This document shows, piece by piece, positions 26,498 through 34,894 of a stretch of DNA of 64,000 bases. The position numbers and the translations under genes are program-made. This stretch comes from JAQBDA01 sp032124675 (lineage in GTDB: Bacteria; Chloroflexota; Anaerolineae; Anaerolineales; UBA4823). The notes beneath the pieces are model-generated. The model was not told the DNA's origin, did no database searches, and was given only the letters and a program-made list of their open reading frames with translations. How positions within the stretch are numbered: the stretch's first letter is position 1; each line of letters begins with the position of its first letter. Where the stretch lies: positions 11,756-75,755 of the forward strand of contig JAQBDA010000196.1 of assembly GCA_032124675.1 (NCBI GenBank), in the 5' to 3' direction.

Positions 26498-27067
26498 GTG
26501 GAAGCCTTGGGTAGTATTCTTACTGCATTCGGTCTCTCTGCCAGCGCTGGGTTGAATGCGTATATACCATTGCTGGTCATTGCGCTGTTGGCCCGTTTTA
26601 CAGATCTTATTAAACTCAGCCCTCCGTGGGATACCTTGGAAAACCCATGGATTATTGGTCTGCTGGCGGTACTGGTACTGATCGAGTTTTTTGCCGATAA
26701 GTTCCCGGCGGTCAACCACGTCAATGATGCGATCCAAACCTTTGTGCGGCCGGTTGCTGGCGCACTGCTCTTTGCAGCCAGCGCCAGGGTGATCACAGAT
26801 GTCCACCCGGTCATTTCCCTCGGGGCTGGATTGCTGGTAGCGGGCAGCGTGCATGCAGTAAAATCGCTTGCTATCCGTCCTGCTGTTACGGCGACGACCG
26901 GCGGAGTCGGGAATACCCCGGTAAGCATCCTGGAGGACATTGTGGCAGGCGTGGTCTCGATCTTATCGATTGTGATCCCAGTCCTTTTCGCTGTGCTGGC
27001 TATCATAATCACGTCCTGGATTGTATGGAGGATGTGGTACCGCCCCGGGGCAAGGCGACCTGCATAA
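26498..27067 (+). CDS. DUF4126 membrane protein
   Basis: A 189-residue protein matching DUF4126: N-terminal FGLSASAGLNAYIPLLVIALLARF, then EFFADKFPAVNHVNDAIQTFVRPVAGALLFA, a Gly-rich central helix and TGGVGNTPVSILEDIVAGVVSI. It has four or five transmembrane helices. It begins with GTG 26498, with a strong GGAGGTGA just upstream. The small 59-residue membrane protein follows 101 nt downstream and may be linked. The biochemical role of the family is unknown. Confidence 0.85.
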   Translation: MEALGSILTAFGLSASAGLNAYIPLLVIALLARFTDLIKLSPPWDTLENPWIIGLLAVLVLIEFFADKFPAVNHVNDAIQTFVRPVAGALLFAASARVITDVHPVISLGAGLLVAGSVHAVKSLAIRPAVTATTGGVGNTPVSILEDIVAGVVSILSIVIPVLFAVLAIIITSWIVWRMWYRPGARRPA

Positions 27068-27168
27068 TCGCTGGGTATTTCGGTGACCGTTTTCTCAGGC
27101 GTATTCGTCTTGATCAATCTGGATCTGTTTTCTGACGCGGATGCGCACATCACTATAAAGGAGCTGGC

Positions 27169-27348
27169 ATGACAGAAGATTTTGGCACCCCCTATACACC
27201 TATTGAAGCACCTCCGAGCAGGAACAACACCCCGATCATCATCGCGATCGTGGTGCTGGTGGTGATATGCTGCTGCTGCACGCTGATCGCGGGCGGTTTT
27301 GCCTGGAGTTTCGGGGATGTTTTGATGCAATCCCTGGGAGTATATTGA
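27169..27348 (+). CDS. Small single-pass membrane protein with a Cys-Cys-Cys-Cys run
   Basis: A 59-residue protein: a Pro-rich cytoplasmic head (TEDFGTPYTPIEAPPSRNN), one transmembrane helix (about residues 22-42) with four consecutive Cys at 34-37, and a short tail with FAWSFGDVLMQSLGVY. AAGGAG lies 6 nt before ATG 27169, which strongly supports translation. The Pro-rich head plus Cys-rich helix is a recurring layout in small Chloroflexota proteins. It has no recognised family. The cysteines could be palmitoylated-like, metal-binding or redox active; none of this is shown. Confidence 0.72.
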   Translation: MTEDFGTPYTPIEAPPSRNNTPIIIAIVVLVVICCCCTLIAGGFAWSFGDVLMQSLGVY

Positions 27349-27374
27349 TCTAATATTTATCGTCTAATTGCTGG

Positions 27375-28103
27375 CTACCGGATCCCGCTGTCCAGCAGCA
27401 TCTTGAGGGGGGTGAATTGATTCGGCTTCACATCCACTTCAAGTGGTGTGCCAGCGGGGAACGGCTTTCCCGCTGGAGGAGCGATGATGTATTGGCCTGG
27501 GGGCAGGTTCACCTCAAAGCTCCCCTCAGGATTGGTTGATATCTCTGCGACAATCGATCCATTTTCATCCGAAACCACCAGGGTTCCCTGGAAGGGCTGG
27601 TCGGGGCAGTCTTTGTCCGGAGAGACCGGACCCGGGCAGGCAGGACCAACCAGAACTGTGCCTTTAATGCCGCTGGTGGGGGCTAGGATGTGGTAGATCA
27701 CCCCATCCTGGCTGGTATGTACTTCAACCAGTCCGTACGGGGTATCGAAGATCAGCTGGTATCCCGGGGTGATCACCATCATGCACTGGATCCCCGATCT
27801 GTGGACACCCAGGCACGAATCAGGCCATTCAACGGCTGTTTGTGATATCAATCTGACTAGCTCGGGCTTGAGGTCATACTGCCGTACCACGCCTTCATGC
27901 GCATCTACAAAGCGTTCCGGGAGGATGACCGGTGGCAATGTCTCAGCAGACGCTGGTTCGGTGGTGGTGGGTGGCTGTGCAATTGTGCTGGTCGGCAGCG
28001 GTTCCACGTGGACCGTAGGGGTGAGCAGCTCGGGGCCCTGGCTGCAGGCAGCTGTTAGCGCAATAGTCAGGGCAGGGATCGTTAATAGAAAACGGCGTAT
28101 CAT
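27375..28103 (-). CDS. Lipoprotein with C-terminal carboxypeptidase-regulatory-like domain
   Basis: A 242-residue lipoprotein. Lipobox TAAC follows a hydrophobic leader beginning MIRRFLLTIPAL; ATG 28103 is preferred since AAGGAG lies 8 nt upstream. After a Pro/Thr linker, residues about 65-155 form a globular domain with four Cys (including DSCLGVHRSGIQCMMV), and residues about 155-240 resemble a prealbumin/CarboxypepD_reg-like fold (GTLVVSDENGSIVAEISTNPEGSFEVNLPPGQY). It is convergent with the small membrane protein. Extracytoplasmic; function unknown. Confidence 0.8.
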   Translation of the reverse strand: MIRRFLLTIPALTIALTAACSQGPELLTPTVHVEPLPTSTIAQPPTTTEPASAETLPPVILPERFVDAHEGVVRQYDLKPELVRLISQTAVEWPDSCLGVHRSGIQCMMVITPGYQLIFDTPYGLVEVHTSQDGVIYHILAPTSGIKGTVLVGPACPGPVSPDKDCPDQPFQGTLVVSDENGSIVAEISTNPEGSFEVNLPPGQYIIAPPAGKPFPAGTPLEVDVKPNQFTPLKMLLDSGIR

Positions 28104-28194
28104 CAGGAACACTCCTTAGAAGTAGACCTACATCTAGGCAATTCGCTAAAAGAAATTTAGTATACTCGGTTGCTGATCATAGCGAATTGCTTAA

Positions 28195-28246
28195 GCAAAC
28201 CGCCGTGTAGCTGGTGCATTTTGTATAGATGTTTTCGGCGGTTTGC
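28195..28246. repeat. 11-bp perfect inverted repeat in an intergenic region
   Basis: GCAAACCGCCG (28195-28205) pairs with CGGCGGTTTGC (28236-28246) around a 30-nt loop. It lies between the rhodanese 3' end and the lipoprotein 5' end, both on the minus strand. It may be a terminator-like or regulatory hairpin; no T-run follows. Confidence 0.5.
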
Positions 28247-28375
28247 CTGGGATAATGACGGTCTGGTGAGCGATAGGGTTCCCGAAATGGTCACATTATG
28301 ATGCCGTGGGGAGATGCCAGGCAGTTTCACCACCCGGAACCTCCCCAAATTTTTCCAATCTATGGGTCTCGCTGC

Positions 28376-29221
28376 TTACTTCTCAATCGGTGCGTTCACC
28401 AGGTTCCCCCACTCTGTCCAGGACCCATCGTAATTGCGTACCCCGGGATAGCCAAGCAGATAGGTGAGCACAAACCAGGTGTGCGAGCTGCGCTCGCCGA
28501 TCCGGCAGTATGCGATGATATCTTGATCGGAGGTTATCCCATAGCTCTCGTAGAGCTGCGCCAGCTCTGCGGCTGATTTGAAGGTGCTGTCTTCTTCGTT
28601 TGTCGCCTGCGACCATGGGATGCTGACTGCGCCAGGGATATGACCACCGCGGGTGGCACCTTCTTGCGGATAGTTCGGCATATGGAGCAGCTCGCCGGTG
28701 TATTCTTTCCCCGAGCGCACATCGACTAACGGTTTTTTCTTGGAGATGTGCTCGAATACATGCTCGCGGTAGGCGCGGATATCCGGATCGGGATCCTGCC
28801 CGCGATAGCCGGTTCTCTCATACTGAGCCGTCTCTTTCGTCAATTGGCGTTTCTCCTGCACCCATTTGGTGCGCCCTCCGTTCATGATCCTGAGCTTTAC
28901 ATGCCTATAATACTTGAAGAGCCAGAATGCATATGTGGCAAACCAGTTGCTCTTGTCACCATAGAAAATGACGGTTGTGCCGTTGGTGATCCCCAGTTCG
29001 GAACACAGATTCTCAAACTCCGGCCTGCTCAGGAAATCCCGCCGCAATGGATGCTGCAAGGTGGTAAACCAGTCGACTTTTACAGCTCCAGGGATGTGCC
29101 CTGTCTCGTATAACAGGTAATCTTCATTCGATTCGACAAGCCGGACATCGGGATCGTCCAGATGTTGGGCGACCCAATCGGTATCGACCAGATATTCTGG
29201 GTGGGCATATTCGCTGCTCAT
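28376..29221 (-). CDS. Thiosulfate/3-mercaptopyruvate sulfurtransferase (two-domain rhodanese)
   Basis: A 281-residue protein with tandem rhodanese domains. In the N-terminal domain the active-site position is Asp (FYGDKSN), as expected for the inactive half. In the C-terminal domain Cys239 lies in CRIGERS, matching the CRxGxR loop of thiosulfate sulfurtransferases. No signal peptide is seen. It transfers sulfane sulfur to cyanide or other thiophiles and could feed sulfur to tRNA or cofactor pathways. The upstream region is strongly AT-rich and likely holds its promoter. Confidence 0.92.
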   Translation of the reverse strand: MSSEYAHPEYLVDTDWVAQHLDDPDVRLVESNEDYLLYETGHIPGAVKVDWFTTLQHPLRRDFLSRPEFENLCSELGITNGTTVIFYGDKSNWFATYAFWLFKYYRHVKLRIMNGGRTKWVQEKRQLTKETAQYERTGYRGQDPDPDIRAYREHVFEHISKKKPLVDVRSGKEYTGELLHMPNYPQEGATRGGHIPGAVSIPWSQATNEEDSTFKSAAELAQLYESYGITSDQDIIAYCRIGERSSHTWFVLTYLLGYPGVRNYDGSWTEWGNLVNAPIEK

Positions 29222-29294
29222 AATTGCATATCCTCCATAATATGTCTAATTTCTCTATATTTATTATAAAAAATAGTTCCCTGCAAGTCAAGTT

Positions 29295-30335
29295 TTAGGC
29301 TGGGAAAACCTGTATAGCGTGCAGCGGGTCGAACCGCAGCTGGATTGGCGCACCTTCTACCAGCAGTTGGGTGCTGTAAGGCAAATCAAAAACCAGCTCC
29401 ACACCGTTCGCATCGACCACTGCGCGGCAGGTGTTCCCCCGGAAGGAGCAGGTGACCAGCACGCCATCCAGTGCTGCCGGAGACCGCCCTTGAAGGTCAA
29501 CCGCGTCTGGTCGCAGCAAGACGGTCGCCTTGCCAGCGGGCTGCGGCTGGATCGGGAACTCCCCGATGGAAGTTGAGACAAATGTCCCCCCGTCTGCCTG
29601 ATAGATATCCCCAGGCAGCAGGTTGCCCAGACCTAGGAACCGCGCTACAAATACAGATGCCGGGCTGCGGTAGATTTCGAGCGGAGAACCTGCCTGTTCA
29701 ACCCTTCCGGCATTCAGCACGATGATGCGGCTTGCCAGTGCGAAAGCTTCTTCCTGGTCGTGGGTCACATAAATCGCAGTCTGGCTTGTCTTGCGCAGAA
29801 TCTGGCTCAACTCCATGACAAGCCGTTCGCGCAGATTCCTGTCCAGCGAACCCAATGGCTCATCGAGCATCAGCAGCCGGGGGGAAGGTGCTAAAGATCG
29901 TGCCAGCGCCACTCGCTGTTGCTCCCCGCCGGAGAGGGTGTTCACATCCCGCTTGCCGAAGCCGGATAGGCCCACCAACTCCATCACCTCAGAGACGCGC
30001 TGCTCTGTCTGGCGAGGTTCCATATCCAGCATGCGCAGACCGAAGGCGATATTGGCAGATACATTCATATGCGGAAATAGAGCGAAGTCCTGGAACATCA
30101 GGCCAAAACCGCGCCGGTGAGGGGGAATTTCTGCCAGGTCGTCCTCCATCCACTGCACAAATCCCCGGTCGGGCCGCTCCAATCCGGCGATAATCGACAG
30201 GATCGTCGATTTACCACAGCCGCTGGGTCCCAGCAGTGCCACGATCTCACTGGGATGCACTTCGAATGAGACACCGGCGACGGCCTGCGTCTGGGCATAA
30301 GACTTGTGGATACCGATCAGTCGTAAGCCATGCAT
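29295..30335 (-). CDS. thiQ: ABC transporter ATPase, probable thiamine transporter
   Basis: A 346-residue ATPase. Walker A GPSGCGKST is near residue 37, the Q-loop MFQDFALFPHMNVSANIAFGL near 80, the signature LSGGEQQRVALARSLA near 135, Walker B LLMLDEPLGSLD near 155, and the H-loop YVTHDQEEAFALA near 190. The last 110 residues form a TOBE-like domain, as in iron and thiamine importers. ATG 30335 overlaps the permease stop by one base (TGATG), showing translational coupling. It powers import by the fused permease. The thiamine substrate is inferred from the operon riboswitch. Confidence 0.85.
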   Translation of the reverse strand: MHGLRLIGIHKSYAQTQAVAGVSFEVHPSEIVALLGPSGCGKSTILSIIAGLERPDRGFVQWMEDDLAEIPPHRRGFGLMFQDFALFPHMNVSANIAFGLRMLDMEPRQTEQRVSEVMELVGLSGFGKRDVNTLSGGEQQRVALARSLAPSPRLLMLDEPLGSLDRNLRERLVMELSQILRKTSQTAIYVTHDQEEAFALASRIIVLNAGRVEQAGSPLEIYRSPASVFVARFLGLGNLLPGDIYQADGGTFVSTSIGEFPIQPQPAGKATVLLRPDAVDLQGRSPAALDGVLVTCSFRGNTCRAVVDANGVELVFDLPYSTQLLVEGAPIQLRFDPLHAIQVFPA

Positions 30336-32059
30336 CAAAACTCGCCGATATCCGCGAACCGAAAACGCTCAATCGCCAGCATTCCCGCAGCAGTGATGAT
30401 CATCAGGATCGTGCTCAGCGCCATCGCCTGCCCGTAGTTCAGCGCACCGGGTTGGGAGATGAAGCGATAGATCATAATCGGGATGGTAGGATATTCAGGT
30501 CGGGCGATCAGCGCGGTAGCACCGAACTCGCCCAATGAGATAGTGAACGCGAAGGCTGCCGCAACGAAAAGCGCCCGGGCGACCAGCGGCAGGTCGATGA
30601 TACGAAACACCTGCCAGGGTGGTGCTCCCAGCACGGCGGCTGCATCGCGCAGGCGCGGGCGGATCGAATGGATGGCCGGTGTCAGGCTGCGCACCACGAA
30701 TGGGAATGCCACCAGCGTATGGGCGATGGGGATCAAGATTGGCGAGGCGCGCAGATTCAGCGGCGGTCGGTTGAGCGCCACAATGAAACCCAGTCCTAAA
30801 GTGACTGCCGAGGTGCCGAGCGGCAGCATGAGCACCGGATCAAGTGCCCTGTTGAGTGACGACCCGCTGCTGCGGGCGAGTGCCCATGCCACCGGCATCC
30901 CCAGGGCAAGTGCTAGCAGGACTGTGGCTGCCGCATAGCTGAGCGAGACTGCGATGGCTCTGGTGGGCGGGACGTAAAATAACGAATCTCGGCGGTTGAT
31001 GGATAATTCCTGGTAGTAAGCCAGTGTCAACCCTCGCTCGACTGTGGTGGTCTGGCCGCGTTCGGCATCCAGGCGCGTTATCGACCGGGCTGCCAGGGCG
31101 AATAACGGCAAGGTCTCCAGGACAAGCAGGGGTACGATCACCATAAAAGCCAGCAGCCGGCTACGCCAGCTCGAAAGCCACCGCTGCGTTAGCCGCTGCG
31201 GGCGCAGGCTGAGCGGGCGCGAAGTGCGTTCGGACAGCCGGGTATAGATCACAGTCATCGCCAGTGTGCAGACCAGCTGGATGATGGAGAGCGCAGCAGC
31301 CAGCGGCAGGTTGAACAACCCGATGGTCTGGTAGTATATTTCGACCTCGAGCGTGGCGAAACGCGGCCCGCCCAGCACCAGGATTACCCCAAACGAAGTG
31401 AAATCGAAAATAAATACCAACAGCGCGGCGGCTGTGATCGCCGGCATCAAGAGCGGCAGGGTGATTTTCCGCAGGGCTTGCCAGGGCGATGCACCGAGCA
31501 CATTAGCCGCCTGGGTCATCCGGGGGTCGACGCGTGACCAAAAATCCCCCACCAAGCGCAGGACGATGGTCAGGTTATAGAATATGTGAGCGACCAGGAT
31601 GGCTGTGAAGGTGTGGACGAATTGTACCGGCGGCTGCGATAGGTTGAATATTTCCATCAATGCCAGATTGATCCACCCGTTGGGGCCGAGCAGGGCGTAG
31701 AACGCTGCCGCTACGACCAGCGTGGGCATGACAAAGGGTATTGCGGTCAGGGCGAGCAGGATGGATTTCCCCCGGAAATCGTAGCGCGCCAACAGGTAAG
31801 CACCAGGCAGACCGACGACCAGTGTCAGTATGGTTGACACGAATGCCTGCCAAAGAGTAAACCACAATACCCTCAGCTGAGCAGGGGAGGTCAGCGCCTG
31901 CTGAAATGGCGCAGCCAAACCCGCTTCCCCACGCGACAGGCTGGTGGCCAGAATTTTGCCCAGCGGGTAAAAGTAAAACAGCGCCAGGAACGACAGCGGG
32001 ATTGCCCAGAGAGCGATCTGGCGCCAGTTCAGGTACAGCTTCTTCCCTCTCACACGCAC
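30335..32059 (-). CDS. thiP: Fused two-domain ABC transporter permease, probable thiamine transporter
   Basis: About 574 residues and about 12 transmembrane helices, arranged as two homologous permease halves. Each half has an EAA loop: around QAANVLGASPWQALRKITLPLLMPAI (first) and RDAAAVLGAPPWQVFRIIDLPLVARAL (second). This fused layout is typical of ThiP and FbpB. GTG 32059 is preferred because GGGAGG lies just upstream, 11 nt after the thiB stop; a longer frame to 32107 would overlap thiB. It forms the membrane channel with the ThiQ-like ATPase and the ThiB-like lipoprotein. Confidence 0.85.
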   Translation of the reverse strand: MRVRGKKLYLNWRQIALWAIPLSFLALFYFYPLGKILATSLSRGEAGLAAPFQQALTSPAQLRVLWFTLWQAFVSTILTLVVGLPGAYLLARYDFRGKSILLALTAIPFVMPTLVVAAAFYALLGPNGWINLALMEIFNLSQPPVQFVHTFTAILVAHIFYNLTIVLRLVGDFWSRVDPRMTQAANVLGASPWQALRKITLPLLMPAITAAALLVFIFDFTSFGVILVLGGPRFATLEVEIYYQTIGLFNLPLAAALSIIQLVCTLAMTVIYTRLSERTSRPLSLRPQRLTQRWLSSWRSRLLAFMVIVPLLVLETLPLFALAARSITRLDAERGQTTTVERGLTLAYYQELSINRRDSLFYVPPTRAIAVSLSYAAATVLLALALGMPVAWALARSSGSSLNRALDPVLMLPLGTSAVTLGLGFIVALNRPPLNLRASPILIPIAHTLVAFPFVVRSLTPAIHSIRPRLRDAAAVLGAPPWQVFRIIDLPLVARALFVAAAFAFTISLGEFGATALIARPEYPTIPIMIYRFISQPGALNYGQAMALSTILMIITAAGMLAIERFRFADIGEF

Positions 32060-32070
32060 CGGCTGCCTCC

Positions 32071-33135
32071 CTAGCGCAGCACCGTTTCGGTCCAGGCGTT
32101 GATCCACTTCTCCCGGTTGGCGGCGATAGCTTCAGGGTCGATGGTCGAAGTCCGTTCTGGGACCTGAAGGAAGCTGGTGAATGCCTCATCCAGCCCGGCT
32201 TGTGAGTTCACCGGGAAGACGAACATCTGCAGCGGCATATCCTCCTGGAAGGGCACCGACAGCATATAGTCTATCCATGCCTGGGCCAGACCGATATTTT
32301 GGCTGCCCTGCAATATGCCAACGAACTCGATCTGCCGGAAGCAGGTCTCATCGCTGACTACCGCGGCGGTGGGCGGTTCTTCCAGCGCTGTCTCAGCGTA
32401 GATCACCTCGAATGCAGGGCTAGAGTTGTAGGAGACCACCACCGGTCGCGGTCCAGCGCCGCTCGACCCGCTGAAATCGGAATAATATGCAGTTTCCCAA
32501 TCGTTCACTACGAGAACATCGTTTTCTACCAGTCCCTGCCAGTAATCCAGGTATGCCTGAGGACCGAAGTGCCCGATGGTCGCAAATAAGAACGCCAGTC
32601 CCGGGGAGGAGGTGGCGGGGTTCTGCACCACCAGCAGGCCTTCGAATTCCGGTTTCAACAAATCTTCCAGCGTCCCTGGTGGGGAAAGTCCTCGTACCAT
32701 GAAGTAACTTTTATCGTAGTTCAGGCAAACATCCCCGTAATCCACCGGTAAGGCACGCTGCTGGGGGTCAAGCTTGAAATGATCCGGGATGCTGTTCAGC
32801 GCTGGCGATGAATAGGGGATGAAGATATCTTCATCTAATGCTCGGCTTAAGAAGGTATTGTCCACTCCGTAGAAAACATCTGCCAGAGGGCTGGTTTTTG
32901 ATAGGATGGCTTTGTTCAGGGCTGTGCCCGTGTCCCCGGCTTTTAAGAACTGTAGTTTTGCACCATGCCTGGTCTCGAAGGCCGTGATGAGCGGCTCTGA
33001 AATGGCAAACGAGTCATGGGTCATGATGGTGAGCGTTCTAGGTGCTGTCACGGCATCTGTGGGGATTGCGGCCGCCTGGCTGCAGGCTGAGATCAGTGCC
33101 GCAGATAACAATAGAAGTAGTATGGTTTTTCGCAT
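32071..33135 (-). CDS. thiB: Thiamine-type ABC transporter substrate-binding lipoprotein
   Basis: About 354 residues; lipoprotein signal with lipobox ISAC. The mature protein resembles the ThiB/TbpA group: LTIMTHDSFAISEPLITAFETRHGAKLQFLKAGDTGTALNKAIL, then DVFYGVDNTFLSRALDEDIF and DYGDVCLNYDKSYF. ATG 33135 with GAGGG upstream is chosen over ATG 33147, which abuts the thiN stop. It captures substrate outside the membrane and delivers it to the fused permease. Specificity for thiamine follows from similarity and from the TPP riboswitch upstream of the operon. Confidence 0.87.
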   Translation of the reverse strand: MRKTILLLLLSAALISACSQAAAIPTDAVTAPRTLTIMTHDSFAISEPLITAFETRHGAKLQFLKAGDTGTALNKAILSKTSPLADVFYGVDNTFLSRALDEDIFIPYSSPALNSIPDHFKLDPQQRALPVDYGDVCLNYDKSYFMVRGLSPPGTLEDLLKPEFEGLLVVQNPATSSPGLAFLFATIGHFGPQAYLDYWQGLVENDVLVVNDWETAYYSDFSGSSGAGPRPVVVSYNSSPAFEVIYAETALEEPPTAAVVSDETCFRQIEFVGILQGSQNIGLAQAWIDYMLSVPFQEDMPLQMFVFPVNSQAGLDEAFTSFLQVPERTSTIDPEAIAANREKWINAWTETVLR

Positions 33136-33147
33136 CTTGACCCTCAT

Positions 33148-33813
33148 TTACGAGTTCTGGTCTTGGTGAATGACCACGCACAGGAGGGAGCCTTGCTCTA
33201 GTGAGATGGAGCCTTGTTTGCCGGTCAGCGAGTTGCTAATGCCGCGACTGGCGCCGAAATGCAGCGTTTCGCCCTCCAAGGGGTATTCCAGCCCCTGTGT
33301 CGTAACACCATGCGCGCCACCGCTGACCGGTATTAGCGATACCACGTCACCCGGCTCTCCCAGGATCGAGTAATTCTCGCCGCCATGCAGCATGGTCAGC
33401 ACCTGCTGGTCATCCACCAGACGTATTTTGGTATCTTTAAGACCGATTGAGGCGGGCAGCAGCAAGTTCGCCAGAGTCTGGTCCCATCTTGCTCCCAGAC
33501 CCCCGAATACCAGAATGTCCTCTACACCGAGCGACCTGGCGTGCAGGAGTGCCAGCTCCAGGTCCGTATAGTCCTTGCGGGCAGGATGGCGGATCATGAC
33601 TGTCTCTTGCGCGATAAATTGATCCAGGTCAGATTCAAGGAGAGAGTCGAAATCGCCGATCAAGTAATCCGGGATGATGCCAAGCCTGGCGCAATGCAGA
33701 GCGCCGCCATCCGCGGCGATGATCAAGTCTCCGCTCTCCAGATATTTGTGGACACGTTCATCATCAGTTATCAGCCCATTGGCGAAGATCACAGCACGCA
33801 TTCGATCAGCCAA
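33148..33813 (-). CDS. thiN: Thiamine pyrophosphokinase
   Basis: A 221-residue ThiN-type kinase converting thiamine to thiamine pyrophosphate. Motifs: NGLITDD at the N-terminus, IAADGGALHCARLGIIPDYLIGDFDSL near 35-60, RHPARKDYTDLELALLHARSLG near 75-100, and the C-terminal TTQGLEYPLEGETLHFGASRGISNSLTG. The start is probably TTG 33813, 7 nt after a strong GAGGAGGG site; ATG 33801 is in frame but poorly placed. It is the first gene of a riboswitch-led operon, so imported thiamine is captured as TPP by this enzyme, and TPP then shuts the operon off. Confidence 0.93.
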   Translation of the reverse strand: MADRMRAVIFANGLITDDERVHKYLESGDLIIAADGGALHCARLGIIPDYLIGDFDSLLESDLDQFIAQETVMIRHPARKDYTDLELALLHARSLGVEDILVFGGLGARWDQTLANLLLPASIGLKDTKIRLVDDQQVLTMLHGGENYSILGEPGDVVSLIPVSGGAHGVTTQGLEYPLEGETLHFGASRGISNSLTGKQGSISLEQGSLLCVVIHQDQNS

Positions 33814-33820
33814 GACAAAA

Positions 33821-33843
33821 CCCTCCTCTTTTCCGGAGGAGGG
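33821..33843 (-). promoter_or_regulatory. Hairpin sequestering the thiN ribosome-binding site (riboswitch expression platform)
   Basis: On the minus strand CCCTCCTC and GAGGAGGG form a perfect 8-bp stem around a 7-nt loop. The 3' arm is the thiN Shine-Dalgarno sequence and is followed by TTTT, so the hairpin could block translation and could also act as a weak terminator. Confidence 0.75.
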
Positions 33844-33856
33844 TGCTTTTTCTTTT

Positions 33857-33952
33857 CGCGCAATTCCTCCGCCGGCATTACCCGGATCAGGTTCGCGGGT
33901 CGAGAGCTTGTGGCTCTCCTCTCAGCCTGGCACCACCAGGCTCCCCGTGCAA
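33857..33952 (-). promoter_or_regulatory. TPP (THI-box) riboswitch aptamer
   Basis: Read on the minus strand, all core THI-box elements appear in order: CGGGGAGCC, GCCAGGCTGAGAG with the CUGAGA pyrimidine-binding loop, a variable stem (GAGAGCC/GGCTCTC-like), ACCCGCGAACCTGATCCGGG and TAATGCCGGCGGAGGAA. It lies just upstream of thiN and the thiamine ABC transporter genes. Confidence 0.95.
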
Positions 33953-33971
33953 TATATTTTGCAACGCTATA

Positions 33972-34001
33972 AGTATACTCTCAGAAAGTACCGCCTGTCA
34001 A
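33972..34001 (-). promoter_or_regulatory. Promoter of the thiamine operon
   Basis: On the minus strand TTGACA (34001-33996), 18-bp spacer and TATACT (33977-33972), about 20 nt before the riboswitch begins. Confidence 0.75.
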
Positions 34002-34011
34002 CCCCTGTTTC

Positions 34012-34027
34012 CCAACTGCGAAAGTCC
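34012..34027 (+). promoter_or_regulatory. Copy of the dispersed intergenic motif
   Basis: CCAACTGCGAAAGTCC, located 10 bp upstream of the thiamine-operon -35 box (on the opposite strand) and just past the pseudo-hydrolase 3' end. Confidence 0.5.
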
Positions 34028-34055
34028 TTGATAAGTATAGAAACGGGCTGAAGGT

Positions 34056-34844
34056 CTAGCGGATGCGGCGCTTCCATTCATCCTTCAACTGAAGCTGCTT
34101 CGGGCTTTCGCCTGAACTCAGGCTCAGAAAGTCGGTCAGCAATCGGTTGAATTTGCTGGGTTCGTCCAGCATGGGAAAGCGACCTGACCCGTCCAGGATG
34201 ATCCAGTGGGTGTTCTCACCCCATTGTGCAACCTCATCCAGCTCGGGAGGATTGACAGCCGGGTCATTTTTACCGTGGACGAGCAGTACCGGTCTTGTGG
34301 AACGGTCCGGCAGGGTGGGCAGGTCTATTTCCTGGATATCATCCAGTGAGGCTGAAACAGCTTTGGGGTCGCTCTTCCCCGCTTCCGACCAGGCTGCCTC
34401 GGTCGTGGGGCTGCGCCCTAACAGCCAGTCTGCCAGTTCGACCGGTTCTGAGGAACGCAAGCGCGAATTGACCGCGTTGATATGGTGTGGGTAGCCGACT
34501 GCCAAAATGCGGTCAACCGCTTCAGGATAGCGCTGGGTATAAATCAGTCCGGTTACTGCACCCAGACCATGACCGATGATAGCGATCTTGTTGATCCCCA
34601 TGGCATCCATGAATTCTTCCAACAGCATGGCTTGCTGATTAATTGAGTAGTAGGCGGGATTCTTGGCTGTGTCACCGAAACCCCACAGGTCGATTGCATA
34701 CGTGCGGAAAGACAGGGATGCAGCCTGCATGGTTGATATCCAATAACGCCATGAACCAACCCAATCGTGAAGGAAGAGCAGCGGACGGCCGCGCCCAAGC
34801 ACCTCATAATGTATGATTTCATTGTGCAGGATGACAGCGCTCAT
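34056..34844 (-). CDS. Alpha/beta-hydrolase fold protein lacking the catalytic Ser and His
   Basis: A 262-residue alpha/beta-hydrolase fold protein (LLFLHDWVGSWRYW oxyanion region, DLWGFGDT, GKNDPAV acid loop). The nucleophile elbow reads Gly91-His-Gly93-Leu-Gly95, so the catalytic Ser is Gly93, and the catalytic His is replaced by Arg222 (GSGRFPMLDEP); Asp194 remains. It aligns without gaps at these points with the intact paralogue at 45319-46116 (Ser93). A pseudo-enzyme is therefore likely, perhaps a binding or scaffold protein. It is the last gene of the nine-gene signalling cluster, 50 nt after the response regulator. Confidence 0.88.
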   Translation of the reverse strand: MSAVILHNEIIHYEVLGRGRPLLFLHDWVGSWRYWISTMQAASLSFRTYAIDLWGFGDTAKNPAYYSINQQAMLLEEFMDAMGINKIAIIGHGLGAVTGLIYTQRYPEAVDRILAVGYPHHINAVNSRLRSSEPVELADWLLGRSPTTEAAWSEAGKSDPKAVSASLDDIQEIDLPTLPDRSTRPVLLVHGKNDPAVNPPELDEVAQWGENTHWIILDGSGRFPMLDEPSKFNRLLTDFLSLSSGESPKQLQLKDEWKRRIR

Positions 34845-34894
34845 GCGGTTCGAGAGGCCGTGTTCTATCGAACAGGCTCCCCCTCACAGTCTGG

